From NCBI RefSeq assembly GCF_026241515.1, contig NZ_JAPHPW010000033.1, forward strand, positions 1-42,178: a stretch of DNA of 42,178 nt, given 5' to 3'. The notes under the pieces are model-generated. The model saw only the letters and a program-made list of their open reading frames with translations. It did no database searches and was not told the origin of the DNA. This document shows positions 1-8,841 of this stretch, one piece after another. The DNA comes from Vibrio sp. 14G-20. GTDB lineage: Bacteria > Pseudomonadota > Gammaproteobacteria > Enterobacterales > Vibrionaceae. The number at the start of each line of letters is the position of its first letter. The first letter of the stretch is position 1. The translations under genes were made by a program, and so were the position numbers.

Positions 1-3
1 ACT

Positions 4-35
4 CCGTTATTACTTAATTGTAGTTGCAATAACGG
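4..35. repeat. 8-bp inverted repeat at window edge
   Basis: CCGTTATT (4-11) is matched by AATAACGG (28-35) around a 16-base gap. There is no T-tract on either strand, so it is only weakly terminator-like for the minus-strand gene that ends at 77. The rest of 1-76 shows nothing else. Confidence 0.3.
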
Positions 36-76
36 GGCGGACCATACATTTTTGTATCCGAAATTCAGCTTAAATG

Positions 77-520
77 TTAGTCCAATTCAGCGAGTGGTAA
101 CCAATCCACTTTTACACCAGCTTGCTCAAACATATCTTGGCTAACTTTAATCTTGTCGCCCCAGCGAGAAAGGAAATCTTCACTTTGCTCTGGGCAATGT
201 ACTGCTGAAATACCTGTTTGGATGATTTTTGCTGCACAGTTTGGACAAGGGAAATGCGTCACCCAGATTTCACAGCTGTCCAAATCACGCTTGGCGAATA
301 AGATCGCATTTTCTTCAGCGTGAAGTGTCTTGAGGTACTTCATCTCTCTGTCATCAGTATCCGCACTATCAGACACGCCATGTGGGTAGCCATTAAAACC
401 AACGGAAACAATACGGTTGTGCTTAGTGATTACGGCGCCGACTTGAGTTGAAGGATCTTTACTCCAAGAACCGACCAATTCCGCCATTTGATAGAAACGT
501 TTAGCCCATTTTGAAATCAT
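77..520 (-). CDS. dCMP deaminase-like cytidine/deoxycytidylate deaminase
   Basis: This 147-residue protein is a zinc-dependent deaminase of the dCMP/cytidine deaminase fold. The zinc and catalytic motif H67-A-E69 and the second zinc motif P91-C92-P-N-C95 are both intact, and the N-terminal T25-Q-V-G-A block is typical of the family. The family hydrolytically deaminates dCMP to dUMP (thymidylate supply); some relatives act on other cytosine derivatives, so the substrate is inferred. The length is normal for a single-domain cytosolic enzyme. The ATG at 520 has an AAGGA ribosome site about 8 bases upstream on the minus strand. It stands alone, divergent from the RND efflux operon across about 260 bp. 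Confidence 0.85.
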   Translation of the reverse strand: MISKWAKRFYQMAELVGSWSKDPSTQVGAVITKHNRIVSVGFNGYPHGVSDSADTDDREMKYLKTLHAEENAILFAKRDLDSCEIWVTHFPCPNCAAKIIQTGISAVHCPEQSEDFLSRWGDKIKVSQDMFEQAGVKVDWLPLAELD

Positions 521-779
521 GAGAATTCCTTAACAATTAAATGTGAATGCTTATCTGCCTGACAATACATTATGTTAGACAATATCCATAGAGAACAAAA
601 GCTGAGAGATTGATTTACTTAGGAATTGTAGCGTGTTTGTAATTACTTTATAAGCACTTGGTTTCAATTAACATATTGATACACTTTAGCTAGTTATAAT
701 TGATATTCCTCGGACATTTGAAGTAATTGTGTTACGTAAATTTTATGCTGTTCAAATACTAATAAGTGACGGTATAACC

Positions 780-1916
780 ATGCGTAAAAAGTTGATCCTT
801 ACGGCTCTTGCAAGCTCTCTTATTCTTGCTGGGTGTGGGCAAGATGCTCAAAATGCCAAGCAAGCATCTTTACCTCTCGTAGCTGTACAGGATGTTAGCG
901 TTGTTTCTCACCAGCAAAGTAAGTCGTATATCGGTCGTATAGAAGCCGTTGAAGACACGGCTATTACAGCGCAGGTTTCTGGCTACCTACAAAGCCGTCA
1001 TTTTAATGAAGGCCAAATGGTTGAAAAGGGTCAATTGCTTTACTCGATTGAACCTTCTTCGTTTGAAGCCGAAGTAGCAAGCGCGAAAGCGGCTGTTGCT
1101 CAAGCGAATGCCAACCTTAAAAAAGCCGAACTTGATTTCAACCGTGGTAAGAACCTACTTCCTAAAGGTAGTATTTCTCAATCGGAATTTGATGCATTAA
1201 CGGCAAACCTATTAGGTTCTCAAGCACAGCTAGAAGCAAGCCAAGCTCAGTTAAACGCCGCGAATGTCCAACTTTCTCACACCCAAATTATCGCGCCTTT
1301 CTCTGGAAGAATCAGTGACACTAAAGTAAGTAAAGGTGACCTAGTTTCACCGTCTTCAGGTGTACTGACAACTTTGGTTAGCCTAGACCCAATCCATGCA
1401 TCGTTCAGCATTAGTGAGCGTGAGCGTATTGAATTAGGTATGGACCGAATTGAAGGTGACGGCAGCAGCGATTCAGATCGTGTTGAAGTGCAAATCATGC
1501 TTGAAAATGGTGAAGCGTTCGAACACCTAGGTCAGCTCGATTTCTTGGGTAACCGTATCAACCTAAACACTGGTACGATCGCGATGCGTGCGATTGCCGA
1601 TAACCCAGAGCAGCAACTACTTCCTGGCCAGCACGTTCGTGTTGATCTACGTGAGAAACAATCTATTGATGTCGTCACAATTCCTCGCCGCGCGGTTCAA
1701 ACCGACCTTGAAGGCGACTTTGTTATGGTGTTAGTTGAAGGCGAAGCGGCACCTGTGGCTGAGCGTAGAAACATCGAGATGGGTCGTCAGGTTGAAGGTG
1801 GTGTGATTGTTCACTCTGGACTAGAGAAGGACGATGCAGTTATCACTCAAGGCTTACAGCGTGTGCGTAATGGTATGTCTGTTCGCATTCAACCTGCTGC
1901 TGAAAAAGCTGAGTAA
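780..1916 (+). CDS. RND efflux periplasmic adaptor (membrane fusion) lipoprotein
   Basis: This 378-residue protein is the periplasmic adaptor of a tripartite RND drug pump. It starts with a lipoprotein signal ending in the lipobox L-A-G-C (about residues 16-19), so it should be anchored to the inner membrane by a lipid. A biotinyl-lipoyl-like half (GYLQSRHFNEGQMVEKGQLL), an alpha-helical hairpin rich in Ala/Gln (about 95-170) and the second lipoyl half (APFSGRISDTKVSKGD) follow in the usual order. I chose the ATG at 780 rather than the upstream start at 729 because only this start puts the signal peptide at the N-terminus. A TATAAT sequence lies at 695-700. The permease gene starts 11 bp after the stop, so the two form an operon. 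Confidence 0.9.
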   Translation: MRKKLILTALASSLILAGCGQDAQNAKQASLPLVAVQDVSVVSHQQSKSYIGRIEAVEDTAITAQVSGYLQSRHFNEGQMVEKGQLLYSIEPSSFEAEVASAKAAVAQANANLKKAELDFNRGKNLLPKGSISQSEFDALTANLLGSQAQLEASQAQLNAANVQLSHTQIIAPFSGRISDTKVSKGDLVSPSSGVLTTLVSLDPIHASFSISERERIELGMDRIEGDGSSDSDRVEVQIMLENGEAFEHLGQLDFLGNRINLNTGTIAMRAIADNPEQQLLPGQHVRVDLREKQSIDVVTIPRRAVQTDLEGDFVMVLVEGEAAPVAERRNIEMGRQVEGGVIVHSGLEKDDAVITQGLQRVRNGMSVRIQPAAEKAE

Positions 1917-1927
1917 GGGGCTTATTT

Positions 1928-4900
1928 ATGTTGAGTCGTTTCTTTATTCAAAGGCCGAAGTTTGCCCTTGTAATATCCATAATCTTAACGCTGGCGGGTG
2001 CGATCTCTCTCGCTATCTTGCCAGTGGCGGAATATCCAAAAATCAGCCCGCCTTCTGTAAGTGTTACCGCATTCTACACAGGTGCAAGTGCTGAAGTAGT
2101 AGAACAGGCGATAGCCGACCCCATAGAAACGTCGGTTAACGGCGTTGAAGATATGATCTACATGTCTTCTAAGAGTGCTAATGATGGTTCATACAACCTT
2201 AACGTGACCTTTGATGTTGGTACTGATCCAGATATGGCTCAGGTCAACGTTCAGAACCGAGTTGCTCAAATTGAATCGAAACTTCCGCAAGAAGTTCGAA
2301 TGGTGGGTGTCACCGTTAAAAAGCGTTCACCAGACCTTTTGATGGTATTGAACTTCTATTCGCCAAACGGTGAGTACGACGACCAATTCCTGATCAACTA
2401 CGTTAACCTAAACATTAAAGACCAATTGGCTCGTGTGAAGGGCATCAGTGAAGTTAACGTATTGGGTGGCGGTGAATACGCAATGCGTGTTTGGTTAGAT
2501 CCTGAGAAAATGGCTAACCTGAATATTACCACCTCTGACGTGAATCGCGCGTTAGCAGAGCAGAACGTTCAAGTTGCTGCTGGCCGTATTGGTGCTGCAC
2601 CTTATAACAACGCACAAGAAGTACAATTCAACTTGGTAACAAAAGGCCGACTAGAAACGGCTGATGAATTTGAAAATGTTGTTCTTCGTGCAACTCAAGA
2701 CGGTTCAACGGTTTACCTAAAAGACATTGCACGTGTTGAGCTTGGTAAAAAGTTCTACGACGGCAATGGTAAATACCGTGGTCAAGACGCTTCAATCGTA
2801 ACGCTGTCACTTCAATCAGACGCTAACGCGCTGGAAAGTGGTAAAGCCGTAATGGCGATGCTCGACAACCTAAGCAAAAACTTCCCTGAAGGCGTTGCTT
2901 ATGAAGCGAGTTACGACACGACAGTCTTCGTTGCTGAGTCGATTAAAGGGGTAGTAAAAACGCTGATCGAAGCTATCTTGCTGGTTATCGCCGTTACTTA
3001 CCTGTTCTTGGGTAGTGCGCGTGCAACCTTGATTCCAGTAGTCGCGATTCCGGTATCTTTGATCGGTACGTTTGCCATCATGCAGATGACGGGCTTTACC
3101 ATCAACACGGTGACTCTGTTTGGTTTGATATTGGCGATTGGTATCGTAGTAGATGATGCGATCTTGGTTATCGAGAACGTTGATACCACGATGGCTAAAG
3201 ACCCAACGATTTCACCGCGTAAAGCCACGCTTATCGCGATGAAAGAAGTAACGGGTCCGATCATTACGTCTACCTTGGTTCTACTTGCGGTATTCATCCC
3301 AGTGGCGATGCTGCCAGGTATTACCGGCATTATGTATCGTCAGTTCGCCCTGACTATTTGTATCGCCGTTGTTATCTCTTCTATCAACGCACTAACGTTG
3401 TCACCAGCATTATGTTCATTGGTTCTTAAGCAGGGCGGTGGTAACACAGCTCGTTGGTACCAAGCGTTTAACCGTGGTCTAGAATCCGTTACTAACAAAT
3501 ACGGTCAAATTGCTGGCTTCTTGGTTAAGAAAGGCGTTCTGCTGTTCACTTTCTTCGTTGTTGCTTTGGCTGCTGTTACTTACTTCGCGAAAACAACGTC
3601 TACGGCGTTCGTACCTCAAGAAGATAAAGGTATCTTGTTAGTTAACGTGCAGCTTCCCGACGCGGCATCACTGTCTCGTACAGAAGATGTGACTGAGCAA
3701 TTACTAGAGATGGTTGAGCAAGAGCCGGGTGTTGATGGTGTGACACTGGTTAACGGCTACGCATTCATGACGGGCGCTTCTGCTTCGAATGGCGCGTCGC
3801 TATTTATAAAGCTGCATGATTGGGATATGCGTAATGCACTGGATGGTCAACATTCCGCACAAGCTATCTCGCAACGTATTAACGGCCGAGCAGCCACTGA
3901 ACTGCCTCAGGCGATCGTATTTGCGATGGGACCTCCAGCCGTTCCGGGTATGGGTGCTGCTTCTGGTTTCGAATTTGTTCTTGAAGATACATTAGGCCGT
4001 AGCCGAACTGATCTGGCGATGGTAATGAATGACGTGATTGCTGAGGCGAACAAACAGCCTGAGATTTCACACACGTTCAGCACTTTCCGTGCCAACGTTC
4101 CTCATTACTATGTCGATATCGACCGTGAGAAAGCGCAGCAATTAGGCATTCCGTTGTCGGAAATATTCCAAACGCTGCAAGGTAATCTTGGTTCACTGTA
4201 CGTGAACGATTTCACCATGTTTGGTAAGAACTTCCGCGTGACCATGCAAGCTGACAGTGAACACCGTAGCAGCATGGATGATCTTCAACGATTCCACGTG
4301 CGTTCGTCTAATGGCGAGATGATCCCGTTAAGCACATTGGTGACTTACGACCAGATCTTTGAACCAGATGTAGCATGGCGTTACAACATGTACCGCAGTG
4401 CAGTAATCCAAGGCCAACCAGCGCCGGGTTACTCAAGCGGTGATGCGATTGCTGCCATGGAACGTGTTGCGGCTGATGTACTGCCGCAGGGTTATCAGTA
4501 CGAATGGACAGGCATGGCTTACCAAGAAGTATTGGCAGGCAACCAAGCGATCTTTGCTTTTGCACTGGCTCTGATCTTCATCTATCTGTTTATGGTGGCT
4601 CAATACGAGAGTTGGACAATACCGATTGCGATTATCCTCGTGGTACCTGTCGCAACCTTAGGCTCCTTCTTAGCATTGAATCTAACGGGCACTCCGCTGA
4701 ACCTTTATGCACAAATAGGTTTGGTTCTCTTGATAGCCTTGGCCGCGAAGAACGCAATCTTGATTGTGGAATTCGCAAAGGTTGAGCGTGAAGAGAAAGA
4801 CGCACCGATTGAAGACGCGGCGGTGAAGGGCGGTACGCTGCGTTTCCGTGCTGTGAACATGACGTCTTGGTCGTTCATCTTAGGTATCTTCCCGCTTATC

Positions 4901-5080
4901 TTCGCTGCGGGCGCAGGTCACGTGAGTCAGAACTCTCTGGGTATTTCACTGATCGGCGGTCTGTTATGTGTATTACTGGCGGGTACGTTCCTAATCCCTG
5001 GCTTCTATGCATTCGTGCAACGTAAGCGTGAGAAGGCACACGGTGGTAATACCAAACTGATTCCACTGGATGACGAATAG
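1928..5080 (+). CDS. RND multidrug efflux permease (HAE-1 family)
   Basis: This 1050-residue inner-membrane protein is a proton-driven drug exporter of the AcrB type. It has the expected internal duplication: TM1 at the N-terminus (MLSRFFIQRPKFALVI), a large periplasmic loop, a TM bundle, a second periplasmic loop and a second TM bundle. The proton-relay residues are intact: D409-D410 in GIVVDDAIL (TM4) and K941 in ALAAKNAIL (TM10). The length matches the family. It follows its adaptor by 11 bp and ends at a strong terminator. No outer-membrane factor gene and no regulator lie beside it, so it presumably uses a TolC encoded elsewhere. The drug range cannot be read from sequence. Confidence 0.93.
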   Translation: MLSRFFIQRPKFALVISIILTLAGAISLAILPVAEYPKISPPSVSVTAFYTGASAEVVEQAIADPIETSVNGVEDMIYMSSKSANDGSYNLNVTFDVGTDPDMAQVNVQNRVAQIESKLPQEVRMVGVTVKKRSPDLLMVLNFYSPNGEYDDQFLINYVNLNIKDQLARVKGISEVNVLGGGEYAMRVWLDPEKMANLNITTSDVNRALAEQNVQVAAGRIGAAPYNNAQEVQFNLVTKGRLETADEFENVVLRATQDGSTVYLKDIARVELGKKFYDGNGKYRGQDASIVTLSLQSDANALESGKAVMAMLDNLSKNFPEGVAYEASYDTTVFVAESIKGVVKTLIEAILLVIAVTYLFLGSARATLIPVVAIPVSLIGTFAIMQMTGFTINTVTLFGLILAIGIVVDDAILVIENVDTTMAKDPTISPRKATLIAMKEVTGPIITSTLVLLAVFIPVAMLPGITGIMYRQFALTICIAVVISSINALTLSPALCSLVLKQGGGNTARWYQAFNRGLESVTNKYGQIAGFLVKKGVLLFTFFVVALAAVTYFAKTTSTAFVPQEDKGILLVNVQLPDAASLSRTEDVTEQLLEMVEQEPGVDGVTLVNGYAFMTGASASNGASLFIKLHDWDMRNALDGQHSAQAISQRINGRAATELPQAIVFAMGPPAVPGMGAASGFEFVLEDTLGRSRTDLAMVMNDVIAEANKQPEISHTFSTFRANVPHYYVDIDREKAQQLGIPLSEIFQTLQGNLGSLYVNDFTMFGKNFRVTMQADSEHRSSMDDLQRFHVRSSNGEMIPLSTLVTYDQIFEPDVAWRYNMYRSAVIQGQPAPGYSSGDAIAAMERVAADVLPQGYQYEWTGMAYQEVLAGNQAIFAFALALIFIYLFMVAQYESWTIPIAIILVVPVATLGSFLALNLTGTPLNLYAQIGLVLLIALAAKNAILIVEFAKVEREEKDAPIEDAAVKGGTLRFRAVNMTSWSFILGIFPLIFAAGAGHVSQNSLGISLIGGLLCVLLAGTFLIPGFYAFVQRKREKAHGGNTKLIPLDDE

Positions 5081-5167
5081 GATAAGTTAATTTCAAGGAC
5101 GGCGGCTTTCTTGTAAAAGTAAGCCCCAAACGAATTCCTTGTGAAAATTAATCCCTTATAAAAACTG

Positions 5168-5196
5168 AGGCTTAGCATCGTGCTAAGCCTTTTTTT
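5168..5196 (+). terminator. Terminator of the RND operon
   Basis: A perfect 10-bp stem AGGCTTAGCA / TGCTAAGCCT with a 3-base loop is followed by a run of T. It lies 88 bp after the permease stop. Confidence 0.85.
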
Positions 5197-5429
5197 ATTC
5201 CACTTGTGAATAAAAACGCTATTTATATAATCAAATGTTTATTATGTGATAGAGCTAACACTCTAAATTGGGCTTTGTAATAAAATGATGTTTTATTAGT
5301 AAGTGTCTGTTTATTATAAAAATAGCAAGGTTCAGCTAACGGGTGTATGCTCGAAAACATTTGCACAATAGTGTGAAGTGTTTCAAAATTACCAAGTTAT
5401 ATTGAAATTTTTTGTGCATTGAGGTTCTT

Positions 5430-6116
5430 ATGAAAGTCATTGATTTATTTAAACACCGAGGCGACAGCGTGTCTTCGCAACACTCAGAGTTTATGCAATG
5501 GATGTCTCCAGCTCTTAGAGATTACTGGGGTGACTTTCTTAATCGTACACAAAATAGCCATTTCTTTGCGTGGGTTCGTGATCACCACAAACCTGCAGTA
5601 AACGAAGATGCACCAGAGATGCCTGTGGAGCAACCGATCGTATTAAAGCCTGAAGCACAGCTTGTGTTTGACGAGCTTAATCAGCAGATCGGTGAAGTCA
5701 TCCATACTGGCGACTGGATCAATGTAAGTCAAGACCGTATTAACCAGTTCGGCCTTGTGACTGAAGATATGCAGTGGATCCATACTGAGCCTTCTAAGGC
5801 AGAAACAGACTCTCCGTTCAAAACAACCATCGCACATGGTTTTTTAACGTTATCTCTGCTTCCTCGATTGACTGACAGTGTTGACCCTGACAAGTCTCAA
5901 TTCCCAACAGCGAAGATGGTTGTAAACATTGGTCTTAACCAAGTTCGTTTCCCATACCCTGTAAAATCAGGCAGCAACGTTCGTGCTAAAAGTACGCTAA
6001 CAAAAGTGACGCCAATTAAGAAAGGCTTAGAGATCGAGCGCGAAATCCGCGTAGAAATCGAAGGCATTCGTCGTCCTGGCGCTATTATTGTTTCGGTGAT
6101 TCAACTTCACTTCTAA
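5430..6116 (+). CDS. MaoC-like (R)-hydratase family protein
   Basis: This 228-residue protein has a C-terminal MaoC/hot-dog hydratase domain (about residues 80-228) after an N-terminal extension. The hydratase core is visible as SQDRINQFGLVTEDMQWIH, with the Asp and His positions expected of (R)-enoyl-CoA hydratases, then F-x-T-x-I-A-H-G-F-L-T-L-S-L. Family members hydrate enoyl-CoA or thioesters in fatty-acid or polyhydroxyalkanoate metabolism; some (NodN-like) have unclear roles. The ATG at 5430 is chosen because GAGG lies 5 bases upstream; an upstream TTG at 5412 has no such site. A possible promoter is TTGCAC (5361) with a 17-bp spacer to CAAAAT (5384). It is a single gene ended by a terminator. 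Confidence 0.8.
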   Translation: MKVIDLFKHRGDSVSSQHSEFMQWMSPALRDYWGDFLNRTQNSHFFAWVRDHHKPAVNEDAPEMPVEQPIVLKPEAQLVFDELNQQIGEVIHTGDWINVSQDRINQFGLVTEDMQWIHTEPSKAETDSPFKTTIAHGFLTLSLLPRLTDSVDPDKSQFPTAKMVVNIGLNQVRFPYPVKSGSNVRAKSTLTKVTPIKKGLEIEREIRVEIEGIRRPGAIIVSVIQLHF

Positions 6117-6148
6117 GTGGTTTGTAAAGAAGCGATTTATAAAGATTC

Positions 6149-6183
6149 AAAAAAAGAGAGAGCTTAATGCTCTCTCTTTTTGT
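6149..6183. terminator. Bidirectional terminator between the MaoC-like and PstS-like genes
   Basis: A 13-bp stem AAAAAGAGAGAGC / GCTCTCTCTTTTT with loop TTAAT carries T-runs on both strands, serving the convergent genes that end at 6116 (+) and 6244 (-). Confidence 0.88.
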
Positions 6184-6243
6184 TTGTGTCCTATCAAATC
6201 GACATCATTAGCATAGCTAATAAGATCGATAAAGGTACGTCAC

Positions 6244-7059
6244 TTACTTAATGCGTGTGTAGCCGTACTCTTCGATAAGATCTTGCCCTTGCTTTGACTT
6301 CACGAACTTGATGAAGTCTTTGCTTTCGTCAGAAACTGAGCCTGTTTTGTGCAGCAACAAGAATGGGCGAGCCAACTCATAGCTGTGGTTGGCAATGTTT
6401 TTAGATGTTGGTTCTATGCCTTCAAATGTAATCGCCTTAATTGAACGGTCGATCGAACCAACAGAGATAAAACCAATTGCATGCGGGTTATGGTTAACAA
6501 TCGTTTTAACCATGCTGTTACTGTTTACAACCAAGTTATTTGGGTTGATATCAGATACTAGACGGTCATTAATGATTTTCGTTAAACCAAGCAGGCTTTC
6601 GAAACTATAGCGTGAACCAGAAGACGCTTCGCGAGTGACAACTGCGATAGGCTGATCTGCGCCACCCACAGCTTTCCAGTTCGTGATCTTACCTTTGTAG
6701 ATGTCGAACAGCTGCTCTCGTGTAACATTGCTTACAGCGTTCGAGCGGTTAGTTACGACAGCTAGGCCGTCAAAGGCAATTGGAAATACCTTCAACTTCT
6801 CGTCCTGTTCACGGTCGGTTAGATAACGCGAGCTCATACCGATGTCAGAGACACCTTTATTAACCATGGTAATACCTGCTGTAGAACCAATACCCTGAAC
6901 CGCAATATAGTTATCAGGGTGAGTCTTGTTGTACTCCTCAGCTAATACATCCATCACTCGTGATACCGAAGTGGAGCCCGAAATAGTGGTTTCTTGTGCC
7001 AAAGCAGCATGAGAAGACAGGGCTAAGGATAAAAGAGAGGCAAGCGCGACTCGTAACAT
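6244..7059 (-). CDS. PstS-family phosphate-binding periplasmic protein (orphan)
   Basis: This 271-residue protein begins with a Sec signal peptide (LRVALASLLSLALSSHAALA) and continues as a type 2 periplasmic binding protein of the PstS family. The phosphate-binding loop SGSTSV near the mature N-terminus and the downstream REASSGSRY motif are clear. PstS captures phosphate for the PstCAB importer, but no pstC, pstA or pstB lies nearby, so it would feed a transporter encoded elsewhere or act as a sensor. The ATG at 7059 is supported by AGGAG 6 bases upstream. A Pho-box-like sequence sits about 50 bp upstream, fitting phosphate-starvation control. Confidence 0.85.
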   Translation of the reverse strand: MLRVALASLLSLALSSHAALAQETTISGSTSVSRVMDVLAEEYNKTHPDNYIAVQGIGSTAGITMVNKGVSDIGMSSRYLTDREQDEKLKVFPIAFDGLAVVTNRSNAVSNVTREQLFDIYKGKITNWKAVGGADQPIAVVTREASSGSRYSFESLLGLTKIINDRLVSDINPNNLVVNSNSMVKTIVNHNPHAIGFISVGSIDRSIKAITFEGIEPTSKNIANHSYELARPFLLLHKTGSVSDESKDFIKFVKSKQGQDLIEEYGYTRIK

Positions 7060-7107
7060 AAACAACTCCTAGTTAATAACATTTGTCGCATATGATAGGT
7101 CGGTTAT

Positions 7108-7125
7108 ATGACACTTTTGTGAAAT
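7108..7125 (-). promoter_or_regulatory. Pho-box-like site upstream of the PstS-like gene
   Basis: Read on the minus strand the sequence is ATTTCACAAAAGTGTCAT. It agrees with the enterobacterial Pho-box consensus (two TGTCA-type repeats 11 bp apart) at 14 of 18 positions. It lies 49 bp upstream of the start codon, in front of a gene whose family is a standard PhoB target. The site is inferred, not shown. Confidence 0.5.
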
Positions 7126-7258
7126 TCTATATGCTCGATGTATAGCTACCGGATTCGTTTTTGAAAGTAAGATAACTTAGGAGATAAGGATTCGTTTCTG
7201 GGAGCAGAGCGGGTATTTTGTTTTTGCTGGTTCGCTAAAATGTTCGTTGAGTCCTAGG

Positions 7259-7283
7259 CTAAGTAGAGGAATTCACTACTTAG
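7259..7283 (+). repeat. Inverted repeat in the leader of the 120-residue protein gene
   Basis: CTAAGTAG (7259-7266) and CTACTTAG (7276-7283) form a perfect 8-bp inverted repeat around AGGAATTCA, 28 bp before the ATG at 7312. It could be an operator or an mRNA hairpin. Confidence 0.35.
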
Positions 7284-7311
7284 AAGTTTCTATGAAGTTA
7301 CAAGGGGTGTT

Positions 7312-7674
7312 ATGTCCGTTATTCATATAGAACTGAATCGTCTGTTAATTGGAGCTGAAAGGCTCTGTACTTCTCGAAATAGCAATTTACCGGTAGAGCT
7401 AGGCAAATCTCTATATGAAGAGTGTGAGGGCGGTGTACTGTTTTCTCAGGCGCATTATTTACTCGACTCATCTCATAGCGATTATACAAACGAGATCGCC
7501 TGCGTGACTTTTGATGAGTCGTTATCTTGTTGGTTAGTGATGGTGCCACTTGAAGGTGATGTCGAAACTGACTCCGTCAATTGGGGGCCTTATCCCTACC
7601 TACCTAAATCGAAGGATCTTGATGCTATTTTAGCTGAAATTGAAAAAGACCCGAAATCGTACTTCTGGTCATAG
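7312..7674 (+). CDS. Unknown 120-residue protein
   Basis: I do not recognise this gene. It encodes a soluble, mildly acidic protein of 120 residues with no signal peptide or membrane segment, three scattered Cys and a Trp-rich end (SCWLVMVPLEG, SVNWGPYPYLPK, SYFWS). An AAGGGG ribosome site lies 8 bases before the ATG, and codon use is like its neighbours, so it is very likely real. It stands alone between the divergent PstS-like gene and the convergent AraC-type regulator. The alternating hydrophobic pattern suggests a small alpha/beta domain; no function is proposed. Confidence 0.65.
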   Translation: MSVIHIELNRLLIGAERLCTSRNSNLPVELGKSLYEECEGGVLFSQAHYLLDSSHSDYTNEIACVTFDESLSCWLVMVPLEGDVETDSVNWGPYPYLPKSKDLDAILAEIEKDPKSYFWS

Positions 7675-7818
7675 TTACTTTGGTTTCACGCGTGCTGGTG
7701 ATCGGCTCGCAGAGCAAATAGCCTAGTCTCTAAGCTTAACAAACTAATCTCATAGCCAAATAACGCAGCCTCAAAACTCAATCACTGAATCCCAAAGCCA
7801 AATGATCTCATCTCACAT

Positions 7819-7847
7819 CCAAGTGGCTTAATATTGAAGCCACTTGG
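7819..7847. terminator. Hairpin between convergent genes
   Basis: A perfect 11-bp stem CCAAGTGGCTT / AAGCCACTTGG with a 7-base AT-rich loop lies between the genes ending at 7674 (+) and 7892 (-). The T-tract is short, so efficiency is uncertain. Confidence 0.6.
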
Positions 7848-7891
7848 TTTACACCAGTTCACCGCGAATACGTTCATATCAATTTATGTGT

Positions 7892-8722
7892 TTAAACTTG
7901 CTGCTTTATGCTTTGCAGTTGTGCTTGTGCCACTAACGATCGGAAGTCTTTTGGTGTTTTGCCATGATACGTTTTAAAGGCAGTGCTGAAGTGAGCGGCA
8001 CTTTTAAAACCGGACTCATACGCGATTTGAGTGATCGACTTATCCGATGTTCTTAGCTGAGTGGCCGCATGAGCAATACGTTTGATCTTTAATAGGTTTG
8101 AGAACGACAGATCTTCAGCCGATAAGCGACGTTTAAGCGTAGCCGGTGACATCCCCATGTAACTGGCGAGCGTATCTAAAGAGATATTGTTTTCAATGTT
8201 TTGTTCGATGTAGTGAATGACTCTTTGGGTCACGGTCAACCTTGAAGCTCGAGCAATAATAGCCAGTAGAGAAGGGTACTGTTCCACCATCAAAGACAGC
8301 AAACTTAAGCCTAATTGAGTGAGTGCGTAGTCATTCTGGTTCGATGAATGAGCAAGTGACATGATGAGATCTTTCAACTGGCAGATCTCGGTATCCGTTT
8401 GATTGAACTTAATGTACTTATCTGGGATTCGAGTGGATTCTAAATCGCTGAACTGGTTAATGAACTTTTGGAAAATATCTAAATCAAAATCTAAGCAGGT
8501 TGCGCTGAATTCACCATTTTCAGTGTTAACGCTGATGTCTTTAATCTGACCAGAATTATAAAGGGTGAAATCTCCGGCTTGCAACGAGGCTTGAGTCCCA
8601 TTGGGTAACACAAAAGAAATACTGCCTTTCGATACCATAAAGATACCGTTTTTAGAGGCAGGGTAACGTTCTCGTTTCCTGGGAATAAAGTTTCTAAATT
8701 GAGTAACTGTTATCGATGACAT
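7892..8722 (-). CDS. AraC-family transcriptional regulator
   Basis: This 276-residue protein has the typical AraC layout: an N-terminal cupin-like sensory region (about 1-165, with QAGDFTLYNSGQ) and a C-terminal double helix-turn-helix (about 180-265). The first helix pair is LDTLASYMGMSPATLKRRL and the second is ITQIAYESGFKSAAHFSTAFK, followed by the HGKTPKDFR signature. It is probably an activator whose targets cannot be named; no metabolic gene is divergent from it. RNase II lies just upstream on the same strand but is separated by a terminator, so the two are not an operon. Confidence 0.88.
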   Translation of the reverse strand: MSSITVTQFRNFIPRKRERYPASKNGIFMVSKGSISFVLPNGTQASLQAGDFTLYNSGQIKDISVNTENGEFSATCLDFDLDIFQKFINQFSDLESTRIPDKYIKFNQTDTEICQLKDLIMSLAHSSNQNDYALTQLGLSLLSLMVEQYPSLLAIIARASRLTVTQRVIHYIEQNIENNISLDTLASYMGMSPATLKRRLSAEDLSFSNLLKIKRIAHAATQLRTSDKSITQIAYESGFKSAAHFSTAFKTYHGKTPKDFRSLVAQAQLQSIKQQV

Positions 8723-8790
8723 AGTGCGCTTCTTTGACGTTGTAAACGAGTTGCTTATTGGTTTTAGTATTGTTTAAGCATGAGACATTT

Positions 8791-8820
8791 ACAAAAAAGG
8801 CGCTAATAATTAGCGCCTTT
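8791..8820 (-). terminator. Terminator of RNase II gene
   Basis: Read on the minus strand, AAAGGCGCTA pairs with TAGCGCCTTT (10 bp, loop ATTAT) and runs into TTTTTT, 22 bp after the rnb stop. Confidence 0.85.
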
Positions 8821-8841
8821 AGAAGTGAACCCTATCAGAAA

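Noticed and set aside
4896..5129. Minus-strand ORF across the end of the RND permease gene
   Set aside because: It overlaps a well-conserved coding region on the other strand and has no family features.
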